From Hallerella sp963652365 (GTDB lineage Bacteria > Fibrobacterota > Fibrobacteria > Fibrobacterales > Fibrobacteraceae): a stretch of DNA of 64,000 bases. Location of the stretch: assembly GCA_963652365.1 (NCBI GenBank), contig CAVJTH010000002.1:62001-126000 (forward strand), given 5' to 3'. The notes under the pieces are model-generated. The model searched no databases, had not been told where the DNA came from, and saw nothing but the letters and a program-made list of their open reading frames with translations. The position numbers and the translations under genes are program-made. The number at the start of each line of letters is the position of its first letter. The stretch's first letter is position 1. Below, piece after piece: positions 41,733 to 51,062 of this stretch.

Positions 41733-43282
41733 AGCGGGCTTAATCCATGTTTTTTGTTAGGACGTTTTACACGCTTCGAGAGGAGGGTTCTCAAGGCGAG
41801 CGAAATCTTGGAACGGGTTTCGGCGGGGTTGATGACATCGGTGATGATGCCGGATTCCGCGGCCTGGTAAGGCTTGGAGAACTTTTCGCGGTAGTCGGCG
41901 ACGAGCTTCCTGTAAAGAGCGTCCTTGTCTTCCGCCGCAGCGAGTTCCTTCTTGTAGATGATCTTGGCGGCGCCTTCGGCGCCCATGACGGCGATTTCCG
42001 CAGTGGGCCATGCATAGACGATGTCTCCGCCCAAATCCTTCGAAGCCATGGCGATATAGGCTCCGCCGTAAGCCTTGCGCATGATGACCGTGACGAGCGG
42101 GACCGTGCAGCTTGCGTAGGCGTAGAGCATTTTCGCTCCGTGACGGATGATTCCTCCGCGTTCCTGGGCGAGACCCGGCATAAATCCCGGGACGTCGGTA
42201 AGCGTTACGATGGGAATGTTGAACGCATCGCAGAACATGACGAATTCCGCGCCCTTGTCCGAAGAATCGATATCGAGGCATCCGGCCTTGAACTTGGGCT
42301 GGTTCGCGACGATGCCGACGACCATGCCGTTGATTCGGGCAAAGCCCACGACGAGGTTTTTCGCAAAGTCCCGCTTGACTTCGAGCCATTCTCCCGGATC
42401 GACGAGACGTTCGATGACCTGGTACACGTCGAGCGGATGGTTTCCGTCTTCGGGAATGATTTCGTTCATGCCAAAATCGTCTTCGAGGGAAATGTCCGTT
42501 AGTTTGTGCGGAGGCGGCTCCATGTTGTTCGACGGAAGGAAGCTCAGGAGCTTCTTGATGATCTGCGCGGCATGCCTGTCGTCGTTCGCGACAAAGTGGA
42601 TGTTGCCGGAGACCGTCGCATGGGCGTTTGCCGTGGCGAACTTGTCGAGAGGGGCTTCTTCGCCGGTCGAAGCCTTGATCACCTGCGGACCGCAGATGAA
42701 CATGTTCGAGTTGTCCTTGAGCTGGATACAGAAGTCCATGAGCGCCGGGCTGTAGGAGGCTCCCCCTGCGCAGGGACCCGCGATGACCGCTATCTGGGGA
42801 ACGACTCCCGATGCGAGAACGTTCGCCCGGAACACCTTGCCGTAACCGGCGAGACTCTTTACGCCTTCCTGGATGCGCGCTCCGCCGGAATCGTTTACGC
42901 TGACAATCGGCGTGCCGAGTTCGATGGCGCGCTGCATCGCTTCGGACATCTTCTGGGCATGGCGACTGCCGAGCGAGCCTCCGCTCACCATGAAGTCCTG
43001 GGAAATGACGGTCACCGGACGTCCTTCGACGTTTCCGATGCCCGTGATGACGCCGTCACCGGCGAGACGTTTCGTTTCGAAACCGAAACCGCGGACATCG
43101 TGATCGACGTGCATGCCCGCTTCCTGGAACGATCCCGCATCGACAATCTCGTCGATGCGTTCGCGGGCGGAGAGGAGCCCTTTCGCGTGGCGGGCTTCGA
43201 GCTTGTCCGGACCGGAGCCGGAGGAAAGGGCGAACTTGCGACGTTCTTCTAGCTGATCGAGTAATTCTTGTCTAATAGCCAT
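41729..43282 (-). CDS. Biotin-dependent carboxyltransferase alpha subunit (MmdA/PccB type)
   Basis: This 517-aa protein is the carboxyltransferase that moves the carboxyl group from methylmalonyl-CoA to biotin. It has the two crotonase-like halves with DFMVSGGSLGSRHAQKM, SGGARIQEGVKSL, GPCAGGASYSPAL (N-half) and VTLTDVPGFMPGLAQERGG, MRKAYGGAYIAMASKDLGGD (C-half). Alone it could equally be propionyl-CoA carboxylase beta, but its neighbours are sodium-pump subunits, so decarboxylation is more likely. The start is set at MAIRQELLDQLEERR. It overlaps the delta gene by 4 bp. Confidence 0.9.
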   Translation of the reverse strand: MAIRQELLDQLEERRKFALSSGSGPDKLEARHAKGLLSARERIDEIVDAGSFQEAGMHVDHDVRGFGFETKRLAGDGVITGIGNVEGRPVTVISQDFMVSGGSLGSRHAQKMSEAMQRAIELGTPIVSVNDSGGARIQEGVKSLAGYGKVFRANVLASGVVPQIAVIAGPCAGGASYSPALMDFCIQLKDNSNMFICGPQVIKASTGEEAPLDKFATANAHATVSGNIHFVANDDRHAAQIIKKLLSFLPSNNMEPPPHKLTDISLEDDFGMNEIIPEDGNHPLDVYQVIERLVDPGEWLEVKRDFAKNLVVGFARINGMVVGIVANQPKFKAGCLDIDSSDKGAEFVMFCDAFNIPIVTLTDVPGFMPGLAQERGGIIRHGAKMLYAYASCTVPLVTVIMRKAYGGAYIAMASKDLGGDIVYAWPTAEIAVMGAEGAAKIIYKKELAAAEDKDALYRKLVADYREKFSKPYQAAESGIITDVINPAETRSKISLALRTLLSKRVKRPNKKHGLSPL

Positions 43283-43342
43283 TTCGAGATTCCTTTGGAA
43301 AACTAGGTTGCACATTGCAAAATAGCATTCCAAAGACCTTCG

Positions 43343-44833
43343 TTAATCCTTCATGGTTCCTGTCGAAAGAAATTTCAGATGCATATTGAACGCCCGGTCA
43401 AGAGCGATCGGAATATGTCTTCCTTTCGCGGTTCCTATGCCATAATCTATATAATCGTTCAACAAAAGGCGATAGTCCGGGTGGGCACATTTCTTGATTA
43501 TTTCGCGTGCGCGGGTCACCGGATCGAGCCCGCGGAGGTCGGCGAGCCCCTGTTCCGTGACAAAAATGTTCGTTTCGTGGTCCGTGTGGTCGATATGTGT
43601 CACATAGGGGACGATTGCGCTGATCTTGCCGTCTTTTGCCGTCGAAGGGGTCATGAAAAATCCGAGGAGGCAGTTCCTGGAAAAGTCGGCGGACCCTCCG
43701 ATGCCGTTCATGATGGAAGAACCGCATACGTGCGAAGAGTTCACGTTGCCGAAAATGTCGCATTCGAGAGCCGTGTTCATGGAGATGACCCCTAGGCGGC
43801 GGATGACTTCGGGATGATTGGAAACATCCTGGGCGCGGAGAACGAACTTGCGCTTGATGTCGGGATTTTCTCGGAAAAACTTCCAGGCGCCTTCGGAACA
43901 CGTGAGAGCCGTGCCGCTCGCCCCGATGAGCTTGTCCGTTCGCACGAGTTCAAAGACCGCTTCCTGGATCACTTCGGTGAAGAGGCTTACCGGTTCCTGC
44001 CTGGAATCTCGCGCCATTGCCGCGAGAACGGCGTTCGCGATGTTTCCGACGCCGCTCTGGTAGGGGAGACCTTTGGGCAGGCGTCCCTTTCTTCGCTCGT
44101 GGTCTAGAAATTCGAGAATGTGCCCGGCGATGATGGTGGATGTTTCGTCCGGTTCCGTAAACGGACGGATGGTGTCGTGCCGGTTCGTGCGGACGATCGC
44201 GGCTATCTTTTGCGGGGAAACCTGTACATAGTCCTTTCCGGCGCGGTCGAGAATCCGCGTGACGGGAATCGGGCTGCCGCGAGGGGGGAGCTCGGACAGG
44301 TAGCAGTCGTGCATTCCGAAAAGGGAATCTCCGTAGGCGGAGTTCCATTCGACGATGATTCGGTCCGCGGCCTGGAGAAACTCGACGGAATTTCCGCAAG
44401 ACGAGGACAGCCGAATCTTGCCATCGCTCGAAACGTCTGTCGCTTCGACAATCGCTGTCGTCGGTTTCGGCAAGAATCCGCTTCGAACGAGCCTTCCCAT
44501 CGCGCCGAGATGCGCGTCGGTGTAGAAAACGTCTCCGCGGTTGATGGCGTTCCGCAAGTCCCTGTTCGACTGGTATGGCGCTCTCCAGCGGATCGCGCTT
44601 GCCCGGGCGAGTTCCCCGTCGCATTCGTCGCCTGTCGAGGCTCCCGAAAAGAGCGTAATCTGAAAGGGGTTTCCCGAATCGTGGATTCTTTTCGCGCGCT
44701 TTGCGAGAGCGGTCGGAACCTCTTTCGGGTAGCCGGCGAGCGTGAATCCGGAAACGCCGAGGATTTCCCCGTCCTGGATGAGATCCGCGGCTTCCTCGGC
44801 GGACATTTCCTTGGATGCAATGTCAGAAGTCAT
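43343..44833 (-). CDS. Acetyl-CoA hydrolase/transferase family CoA-transferase (succinate/propionate type)
   Basis: This 496-aa class I CoA-transferase has SGFTLAGYPKEVPTALAKRA near the start and the catalytic glutamate in MNTALECDIFGNVNSSHVCG near residue 355; GIGGSADFSRN follows. The family includes succinyl-CoA:acetate and propionyl-CoA:succinate CoA-transferases. Next to a methylmalonyl-CoA decarboxylase, it could return CoA from propionyl-CoA to succinate, closing a succinate-to-propionate cycle; this is an inference. Its start overlaps the mutY stop by 11 bp. The carboxyltransferase starts 60 bp downstream. Confidence 0.9.
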   Translation of the reverse strand: MTSDIASKEMSAEEAADLIQDGEILGVSGFTLAGYPKEVPTALAKRAKRIHDSGNPFQITLFSGASTGDECDGELARASAIRWRAPYQSNRDLRNAINRGDVFYTDAHLGAMGRLVRSGFLPKPTTAIVEATDVSSDGKIRLSSSCGNSVEFLQAADRIIVEWNSAYGDSLFGMHDCYLSELPPRGSPIPVTRILDRAGKDYVQVSPQKIAAIVRTNRHDTIRPFTEPDETSTIIAGHILEFLDHERRKGRLPKGLPYQSGVGNIANAVLAAMARDSRQEPVSLFTEVIQEAVFELVRTDKLIGASGTALTCSEGAWKFFRENPDIKRKFVLRAQDVSNHPEVIRRLGVISMNTALECDIFGNVNSSHVCGSSIMNGIGGSADFSRNCLLGFFMTPSTAKDGKISAIVPYVTHIDHTDHETNIFVTEQGLADLRGLDPVTRAREIIKKCAHPDYRLLLNDYIDYGIGTAKGRHIPIALDRAFNMHLKFLSTGTMKD

Positions 44834-45959
44834 GCGATAAAGCTAGGATTTTATGTCCCAGGCTGGTGACGATTTTCTGGGAAATCCTTTCCCTGGGAAT
44901 CCACTCGCCGTCGATTTCGCAATGCTCCTTGACTTCGGCGCAAAGGACTCGGCATGCGATTCTGTATCGCGTGATGGAATGGCTGACCGTTCCCATGAAG
45001 CGGAATCGCTTGACGTTTTCGAAGGGGACGATTCTTTCGGCGATGCCGGGAAAGACCTCGCGTCCGTTGTCCGCGTATTCGAACAGGGGGAACATCGGCT
45101 GTTTCTTGAGAAAGGGTGATTCGGACGAAACTTGCAGGAGGATGTTTCCGCAGGAGTCGAACAGGACAAGGGCGAAACCGGTCCAGGATTCATGGCGGAT
45201 TTTTTTTCTTGGGGGAAATTCCCCTTGGCGTTTTTCCAGAAATGCCTTGCAGACGGCTTGAAACGGACATTTCTTGCAGTCCGGATTCGCCTTCTTGCAG
45301 ACAACCCGTCCGAGCTCCATCAGGGCTTCGTTGGTGAGAAACGCATCCCTGGCCTTTGCCCAGAACTTCGCTTTTTCCCAGTAGATTTTCTTTTCGGACG
45401 CCCCGTCGGTCGGCAAGAAGTTCCAACCGTAAAGACGCGAGAAAATGCGGATGAGGTTTCCGTCGAGAATCGCTTCCGGTCTGTGAAAGGCGAGGCTGAG
45501 AATCGCCCCGGCCGTGTAGGCGCCAATTCCCGGGAGGGCTTCCAAGGCGTGTCGGGAATCGGGAAAGTGGCCCCGGTAGATTCCCATGATGATTCGCGCC
45601 GTTCGGAGAATGTTGGCCGCTCGGCTGTAGTAGCCGAGTCCCTTCCAATGTTCGAAAACGGATTCTTCGCTTGCGCAGGCGAGAGACTTGACCGTCGGAA
45701 AGTCGCGCATCCATTGCCGGAACGCTTTCTGGATGGCGGAAACCTGCGTCTGTTGCAGCATCGTTTCGCTTATCCAGACGAGATAGGGATCGCGCTGCGC
45801 GTACAGATCCTTGGGCCGCCAGGGAAAATTCGCATGGTTTTCGACGAACCATTCGCAGAGAGCCTTATTGATTGCGATAGGAATAGCGATAGACCTTTCT
45901 GTAGAAATCCCACTGCGCCTTGACCGCCTGTTCGAGCGTATAGTCCTTGCTCCGGGCAT
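44823..45959 (-). CDS. mutY: A/G-specific adenine glycosylase
   Basis: MutY removes adenine mispaired with 8-oxoguanine. The enzyme has ETMLQQTQV, the helix-hairpin-helix LPGIGAYTAGAI with catalytic Asp in AILDGNLIRIFSRLYG, the 4Fe-4S cluster C-x6-C-x2-C-x5-C (CKKANPDCKKCPFQAVC) and a C-terminal NUDIX-like domain. The family N-terminus would fall near NKALCEWFVENHANFPWR (about 45870), but there is no ATG, GTG or TTG there. The only ATG in frame, at 45959, lies 95 bp inside the glycosyltransferase gene. The true start is therefore uncertain; an ATT at 45884 is possible. Confidence 0.9.
   Translation of the reverse strand: MPGARTIRSNRRSRRSGISTERSIAIPIAINKALCEWFVENHANFPWRPKDLYAQRDPYLVWISETMLQQTQVSAIQKAFRQWMRDFPTVKSLACASEESVFEHWKGLGYYSRAANILRTARIIMGIYRGHFPDSRHALEALPGIGAYTAGAILSLAFHRPEAILDGNLIRIFSRLYGWNFLPTDGASEKKIYWEKAKFWAKARDAFLTNEALMELGRVVCKKANPDCKKCPFQAVCKAFLEKRQGEFPPRKKIRHESWTGFALVLFDSCGNILLQVSSESPFLKKQPMFPLFEYADNGREVFPGIAERIVPFENVKRFRFMGTVSHSITRYRIACRVLCAEVKEHCEIDGEWIPRERISQKIVTSLGHKILALSHDF
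44840..44845 (-). promoter_or_regulatory. -10-like box of the CoA-transferase gene, 6 nt before the ATG
   Basis: Minus-strand TAGCTT, then TATCGC and ATG at 44833. It lies inside the mutY 3' end. Confidence 0.4.
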
Positions 45960-47271
45960 AGGCGTTTTCCCGGAGCTTTCGGTAGGCGTCTTCGTCGCGT
46001 TTCAGTTCGACGCATTGTTCGAGTTGTCGCATCCAGGCTTCGGGACTGTCGCTTGGGAGAACATAGCCGCAGTTCTTCTCGAAGACGATATCCTGCGGCC
46101 CGCCCTTGTCGCTGACGATTGCCGGGGTGCCCGAGGCGAGCGCTTCGACGACGACGTTCCCGAACGTGTCCGTGGTGCTGGGGAACAGGAGAAAGTCCGC
46201 GTCCGCGTAGAGACCTGCCAGTGTCTTTCCGCCCTGGACTCCCGCAAAGTGGACTTCCGGAGAGTTCCTGAATTCCTCTTTCAGCTCGTCGAGATACCAG
46301 CCGTCGCCGACGAACATCAGTTCCGCGTCCGTGTGCGTCTTTCGAAATTCCATCCACAGCGTCCTTAAAAGCGGCAGATTCTTTTCCTTGGAAATTCGTC
46401 CGACATAGATGAAGCGAACCATGCCCTTTTGATCGGAAAACTTTTCCCAGGTGCCTTGCCCGCGAAACTCCGGGCTGAAGTTTTCGAGCGGGATTCCGCG
46501 GCGGAGAATTTCGACGTCCTTGGCGGGAACCTGGATGTCGCGAACGAGAATTTCCCGGAAATCCTTGCAGGGGCAGATGACCGGTCGGGTGAAGTGATAG
46601 AAAATCCGCATGAGCCCGAGCACGTAGCGGTGCATCCACTTGGCCTTTACGAGGATCTTCGTGTAAGTGGGAACGTCTGTCCGGTAATGGCTCAGAACCT
46701 TGATGCCCGCGATCTTTGCGCAGATGGCGACCGCCCACGCTCCGGGACTGGGCGTTTCGAGCTCGATCAGATCGACCGGGTAGCGCTTGAGGAGACGGAG
46801 GGCCGGTGCGATGTGCGGAATGGCGAGTTCGCTGTTCGCGTAGCCGAGCTGTTCCATGCTGAAAATGCGCGGCAGAAGGATTACGTAGCCGTTTTCGACG
46901 ACGCCGCACGGTCGCGTGTTGAATGCGCTTCCGGCGAGGGCCGCCTTGTAGCCGTTCTTTCGCATGAAAGAGATGACGTGGCGAAGGTTGTTCGCGATGC
47001 CGTTCACCTCGTCGAGATTGTCCGAATAGAAAGCGACCCGGATATCGTCATCGGAATGTTCCCTGCGCTTTTTTTTCAAGAAGAAACGCAAGCGGATGAG
47101 CGGGACCAGGTTGCGGAGAACCTCCCAGAAGACGACAGGTGGAATCATGCAGGTGCGCAGGTTTCCGGGCGGCTGGTGCCCAAACGAAAAATACTTTGGA
47201 AAAACGCTGGTAACGACTCGTCCAAAAATCGCCGGGCGAGAATCGTACTGGGTGAAATCTTTGTTTGCCAT
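45865..47271 (-). CDS. Family 4 glycosyltransferase
   Basis: This 468-aa GT-B enzyme has the N-terminal domain opening RVAFYSDNLDEVNGIANNL and the C-terminal nucleotide-sugar site FIYVGRISKEKNLPLL, GVQGGKTLAGLYADADFLLFPSTTDTFGNVVVEALASGTPAIV with the EX7E-type glutamates. It resembles MgtA-like/glycolipid glycosyltransferases; donor and acceptor are unknown. The start at 47271 (MANKDFTQYDSRP) lies 9 nt behind TATATT and is preferred to one at 47325. The 3' end overlaps the mutY frame. Confidence 0.9.
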   Translation of the reverse strand: MANKDFTQYDSRPAIFGRVVTSVFPKYFSFGHQPPGNLRTCMIPPVVFWEVLRNLVPLIRLRFFLKKKRREHSDDDIRVAFYSDNLDEVNGIANNLRHVISFMRKNGYKAALAGSAFNTRPCGVVENGYVILLPRIFSMEQLGYANSELAIPHIAPALRLLKRYPVDLIELETPSPGAWAVAICAKIAGIKVLSHYRTDVPTYTKILVKAKWMHRYVLGLMRIFYHFTRPVICPCKDFREILVRDIQVPAKDVEILRRGIPLENFSPEFRGQGTWEKFSDQKGMVRFIYVGRISKEKNLPLLRTLWMEFRKTHTDAELMFVGDGWYLDELKEEFRNSPEVHFAGVQGGKTLAGLYADADFLLFPSTTDTFGNVVVEALASGTPAIVSDKGGPQDIVFEKNCGYVLPSDSPEAWMRQLEQCVELKRDEDAYRKLRENAYARSKDYTLEQAVKAQWDFYRKVYRYSYRNQ

Positions 47272-47280
47272 TTGTGGAAT

Positions 47281-47286
47281 AATATA
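47281..47286 (-). promoter_or_regulatory. -10 box of the GT4 gene, 9 nt before the ATG
   Basis: Minus-strand TATATT, then ATTCCACAA and ATG at 47271. It argues against the longer frame starting at 47325. Confidence 0.5.
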
Positions 47287-47367
47287 ATTTTTATGGCGCG
47301 ACTTCTCGTCGTCAAGCAAATTCAATCTTGGCTGAAAAGCGAAAAAATCCTGGGGCGTGAAAGCGGC

Positions 47368-48063
47368 TTATGCGTTTGCGGGAATGGCGTCTTCGGCTTC
47401 TTCCGAGTCCTCGTTGCGAGACAGCAAGTCGTCGCGCCAGTTCCCGAAATGCCTGTTTACGAATCCCAGGACGATTCCGACGAGGAATGCCGCGATAACG
47501 GTTCCGATGCCGACGCTTCCGAATGAATGCAGGAACAGGGCGCATACGCCCAGCGAAATCAGGACCATGGAAATGTCGAATCCGATTTTCACCTTGTGAA
47601 ACTTGATGCCGGATATTCTGGAGACCGCCACCATGGCGCCTTCTCCGGCAAGCGGCATCATGTTTGCCAGCATGTAGAAGAATATCCCGACCGCGATCAG
47701 GACGACGCTGGCAAGGGCGAAGACGATTCGAATTCCGAAGCTCTCGGGTGTGGGAAGAAGGCTCGCGCCCCAGTTGCAAAGCGTGGTAAAATAGCCAAAA
47801 ATCACGCCGACGACGATTTGCAATAGACTGATCGCCTTGAAGTCCTTTCGCAAGAGAAGGATTTGCAGCAAGACGAGACCGACGTGAAAAAGAATCGTCG
47901 CTTTCCCCATTTCGATTCCCCAGACACATGTCAGCGTGTAGGGAATGCTGCTGACGGGAGAAACTCCCAAGTCGGATTTTACCGAAAACGCGATTCCTGC
48001 AGTCATGATGAAGAGTCCGGCGAAATACATGATCAGTCGGACCCGCAAATGGGAATGATTCAA
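47368..48063 (-). CDS. YczE-like integral membrane protein (COG2364)
   Basis: This 231-aa protein has about five membrane helices. The start RLIMYFAGLFIMTAGIAFSVKSDLGVSPVSSIPYTL and MMPLAGEGAMVAVSRISGIKFHKVKIGFD are the conserved blocks of YczE/YyaS-type proteins, a family of unknown transport role. The C-terminus is acidic (EDSEEAEDAIPANA). TACATTTG lies about 40 nt upstream as a possible -10. It is followed by a 96-bp gap before the GT4 gene. Confidence 0.78.
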   Translation of the reverse strand: MNHSHLRVRLIMYFAGLFIMTAGIAFSVKSDLGVSPVSSIPYTLTCVWGIEMGKATILFHVGLVLLQILLLRKDFKAISLLQIVVGVIFGYFTTLCNWGASLLPTPESFGIRIVFALASVVLIAVGIFFYMLANMMPLAGEGAMVAVSRISGIKFHKVKIGFDISMVLISLGVCALFLHSFGSVGIGTVIAAFLVGIVLGFVNRHFGNWRDDLLSRNEDSEEAEDAIPANA

Positions 48064-48103
48064 GTTGAGCCTCGATTTTTACGGGCGCAAATGTAAAAAA
48101 CGG

Positions 48104-49867
48104 CTAGCGGCTTGGCAATCGTTTGCTTTCCGTGTACTTTCTCCAGTCTCCAAGTTCCGAAATGTCTTTGGTGGCAAGCCTCGTCGAATCTTCGAGAATG
48201 GACGTGTCTCCGATAAATCCGGAAATCAGCCTGCCGTCGGATATCTTGATTTTTCCGATGCCGAGCGGCGCAGGAATCTGTGCGACAAACTTTCCGAAAT
48301 CCGCTGCGTTCATCGCATAAAGCTCTACGTAGAAACTGCCGTTCCCTCCAGCGACGAGCGCCGGCTTTTGAATGTTTCCGTCGGTGAAGGCGAACATTCG
48401 GTATTCCGGTGCGGTTCGTGCGCTTTCCAGAAATTCGGCATGGGAAAGTTCCCCGTGAAGCGCTTCGCCTTTCAGGTGGGCTCCGCATACGGCAAACCGG
48501 ATTTTCGGTTCGAGAAGCGGAGCGACTTTTTCGGCGACGTCGAGAAGCTTGAAGTCTTCGAATGCTCTGCCGACAAGGGTGACGCCGAACGGGAACCTTT
48601 CGACGTTCGGGTCGGAACTTTCGGCAAAGCCCGCGGGAATCGCCAGGGCGGAATAGTCGAGAAGGTTCATGTAGTTCGTGTAATAGCCCAGGTTGGAATT
48701 GAGCTGTATCGGATTCCTTTCGACGTCTTCTGTCCTGTAAATCGTTCCGGCTGTCGGCGTGAGAAGGATATCGATCCTGGAAAGTTCCCTGTCCGCGATT
48801 TTCTTCTTTCCTTGCAGCAGGTGGAAACCGGTGAAGACTTCGGCCGGGTGCGGAACTTTTTTAGGCGCGATAATGGACTTTGTTACCGGATGAATGGAAT
48901 TCGGATGTTCTTCGATGAATTTCCCGACCGCTTCGTAGCGTTCAAAGACCCAGGGACCTTCGTAGAGCAGACGTGCCGCTTCCAGAAACGGGGCAAACGA
49001 GACGGTGACCTTTTTGCCTCCGGCTTTTTCAAGGATCGAGACGGCCTTGTCGAACGCCTTTCGAAAATCTTCGTTCCCGAAAAATTCCAGTTCGGAATCC
49101 CCTGGAACGCCGAAAGTCCAATGTTCCGGGAGTCTTTCCGCCTTTCCGTTTCCGTTCCACGGCGCGATTCGGGAATAGTCGTCTTCCAAGTCTTCGGCGG
49201 AGGCAAGGTTCAGGAGGTATCGGGCGTCGGAATTGTCCAGGGCGAAAATCGAAACGCAGTCCAGGCTCTTGCAGGCGGGAACGACTCCATTTGCGCTCAG
49301 CAGTCCGCGTGTCGGCTTGACGCCAACCAGATTGTTGAATGCGGCAGGGACTCGTCCGGAACCCGCCGTATCCGTTCCGAGAGAGAATGAACACAGTCCG
49401 TAGGCGAGAGCGGACGCGGAGCCGGAGCTTGAACCGCCGGAAATATATTCGGGAGCGAACTTGTTTGGAATGGAACCGTATGGCGAGCGAACTCCGACAA
49501 GGCCCGTTGCGAACTGGTCCATGTTCGTCTTTCCCAGCGGAATCGCGCCGAGGCGAACCAGGCGTTCGACGACAAAGGCGGATCTTTCTGGCGTGTAGGC
49601 AAAGTCGGGGCACGCGGCTGTCGTTGGCAAGCCTTGCAAGTCGATGTTGTCCTTGACGGCAAACGGGATCCCGTATAGGGGAAGATCCGCGGGAGAATGT
49701 CCTTCGAGATTTTTCAGGTAGGCGTCGAGCTGCTCGGGCGGCGTTCGGGAGATCCAGATGGAACTCGGTGCGCTTTCGATTCGGCGGGATGCTTCGGCGA
49801 TGACATCGCGAGGCGAAAGCGTCTGGTTGCGGTAGGCGTCGAGAAGGGACGAAATCTTGAAATCCAT
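48104..49867 (-). CDS. atzF: Allophanate hydrolase
   Basis: AtzF splits allophanate into ammonia and carbon dioxide, the last step of urea or guanidine carboxylation pathways. The 587-aa protein has an amidase-signature domain with Lys in FAVKDNIDL and the Ser-Ser pair in YISGGSSSGSASALA and GTDTAGSGRVPA (Ser-cisSer-Lys triad), then a C-terminal domain (from about 455: RFAVCGAHLKGEALHGELSHAEFLESART) typical of allophanate hydrolases. It is transcribed apart from the carboxylase operon, but a palindrome at 49876-49904 next to its start matches the one in the operon's control region. Confidence 0.93.
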   Translation of the reverse strand: MDFKISSLLDAYRNQTLSPRDVIAEASRRIESAPSSIWISRTPPEQLDAYLKNLEGHSPADLPLYGIPFAVKDNIDLQGLPTTAACPDFAYTPERSAFVVERLVRLGAIPLGKTNMDQFATGLVGVRSPYGSIPNKFAPEYISGGSSSGSASALAYGLCSFSLGTDTAGSGRVPAAFNNLVGVKPTRGLLSANGVVPACKSLDCVSIFALDNSDARYLLNLASAEDLEDDYSRIAPWNGNGKAERLPEHWTFGVPGDSELEFFGNEDFRKAFDKAVSILEKAGGKKVTVSFAPFLEAARLLYEGPWVFERYEAVGKFIEEHPNSIHPVTKSIIAPKKVPHPAEVFTGFHLLQGKKKIADRELSRIDILLTPTAGTIYRTEDVERNPIQLNSNLGYYTNYMNLLDYSALAIPAGFAESSDPNVERFPFGVTLVGRAFEDFKLLDVAEKVAPLLEPKIRFAVCGAHLKGEALHGELSHAEFLESARTAPEYRMFAFTDGNIQKPALVAGGNGSFYVELYAMNAADFGKFVAQIPAPLGIGKIKISDGRLISGFIGDTSILEDSTRLATKDISELGDWRKYTESKRLPSR

Positions 49868-49875
49868 GAAAACCT

Positions 49876-49904
49876 CTACTTTGTAAAATCATTTTATAAA
49901 GTAG
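49876..49904. promoter_or_regulatory. 29-bp palindromic operator upstream of atzF
   Basis: CTACTTTgTAAAAT-c-ATTTTAtAAAGTAG is a near-perfect palindrome 9 bp before the atzF ATG. Its core ACTTT-N-TAAAAT-N-ATTTTA-N-AAAGT recurs at 51063-51087, so both are probably bound by the ROK regulator encoded between them. Confidence 0.8.
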
Positions 49905-50045
49905 CATTAATTTTCAGAAAGAGCGAGAAAAAGATTCTTCCAAAAAATACACGGTTCAAGCGGTCGGCAAGATACGCACAACTATGTCACGGTAAACAAA
50001 TCTTAATGACAAAAATGTCGTCGATGGGCGGAACGCTTCGACGGG

Positions 50046-51023
50046 TCATTCGATGCGGTCGATGAAAATCTCCTTTGCCATCTTGTACAGTCCGTTGAAG
50101 TATTCTTCCTGCAGGTTCGTTCGGAACGCCAATCGTGGAAGCTGTGGACGGTGGAGGGTCCTTCGCAGTTTTTCGTCGAGATTTTGCGTGGAAAGCTCGT
50201 CGGCAAATCCTCCCGTAAAGACGACGATCGCCGGATCCAGAAAGACGATTGTCGCGAGAAGGACCTGGAAAACATGGGGAAATGCGGTGCCGAGGTCCTT
50301 GAACATTTTCGGCATTTCCTGCTTCTTGAACGAGAAGGGAAAGCGGGAAAGTTCCCCGGCGAGATTCGCGCTTCCGCGCAGGATCTTTCCATCGACCAGA
50401 AATCCGCCGGCGGGAGGGTTCCCTTTGGGCGCAAAGAGAATGGCGACATTCTTTTCGTCGCTGTTCCTTTGGGAATATCCCATTGCGATCGCGTTCATGT
50501 CGTTTTCGATGTGAACGGGAATTCGGAAAATGTCGAACAGTTCCTTGGCGAGATGGACTCCGTCAAGCGCGGGAAAGTCGCAAAACTCGACGGTCCCATG
50601 GCTGATTCCGCCCTGGATTCCGATTGCGACGATGCAGATTCGGGGATGCGCTTTCACGTTTCGCCGAATGACTCGGCACAGGGATTTCTGGTCGATGACT
50701 TTTTCCCGGGTTTCGCCTTTTGCGAGGATGTTCCCCAGCGCGTCGAAGATGCGGAATCGAATCGTCTGGATGCCGTTTTCGGAAAGAGCATACAGGCATA
50801 GGAACTGATGCTTCGCGGCGTTGTAACGGTAGGATCTTGCGGGACGCCCGCCGTTTGACGTCCGGAATTTTTCCTCGACGATTTCGCCTTTTTCGAAAAG
50901 GTCGTTGAGAATGTAGCCGCATGTCGCCGAAGTGAGCCCTGTCGCCTTGGAAAGCTCGGGCTTGGTGATGGATTCGCCTTGCAGCAGAATGCGCTTGATT
51001 TTTTCGGTAGAATTGCTTGCCAT
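50046..51023 (-). CDS. ROK-family transcriptional regulator
   Basis: This 325-aa protein has an N-terminal winged helix-turn-helix (KIKRILLQGESITKPELSKATGLTSATCGYILNDLFEKGEI) and a ROK domain (from about residue 75) with IVAIGIQGGISHG and HIENDMNAIAMGYSQ. The usual ROK zinc motif (CxCGxxGC) is absent, and so is a clear kinase ATP site, so it is a regulator rather than a sugar kinase. It lies between atzF and the divergent transporter operon and probably controls both, with guanidine, urea or an intermediate as signal (inference). Its own promoter overlaps an operator. Confidence 0.85.
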   Translation of the reverse strand: MASNSTEKIKRILLQGESITKPELSKATGLTSATCGYILNDLFEKGEIVEEKFRTSNGGRPARSYRYNAAKHQFLCLYALSENGIQTIRFRIFDALGNILAKGETREKVIDQKSLCRVIRRNVKAHPRICIVAIGIQGGISHGTVEFCDFPALDGVHLAKELFDIFRIPVHIENDMNAIAMGYSQRNSDEKNVAILFAPKGNPPAGGFLVDGKILRGSANLAGELSRFPFSFKKQEMPKMFKDLGTAFPHVFQVLLATIVFLDPAIVVFTGGFADELSTQNLDEKLRRTLHRPQLPRLAFRTNLQEEYFNGLYKMAKEIFIDRIE

Positions 51024-51062
51024 GTTTCGATACCGGGAAAAGCGAGATACAATTTTGTTCCG

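Noticed and set aside
41729..43282. Propionyl-CoA carboxylase beta subunit
   Set aside because: Sequence alone allows it, but no separate biotin carboxylase is adjacent, and the operon carries sodium-pump beta, delta and biotin-carrier subunits.
50046..51023. ROK sugar kinase (glucokinase)
   Set aside because: It has an N-terminal winged helix-turn-helix and lacks the zinc CxCGxxGC motif, so it is a regulator.
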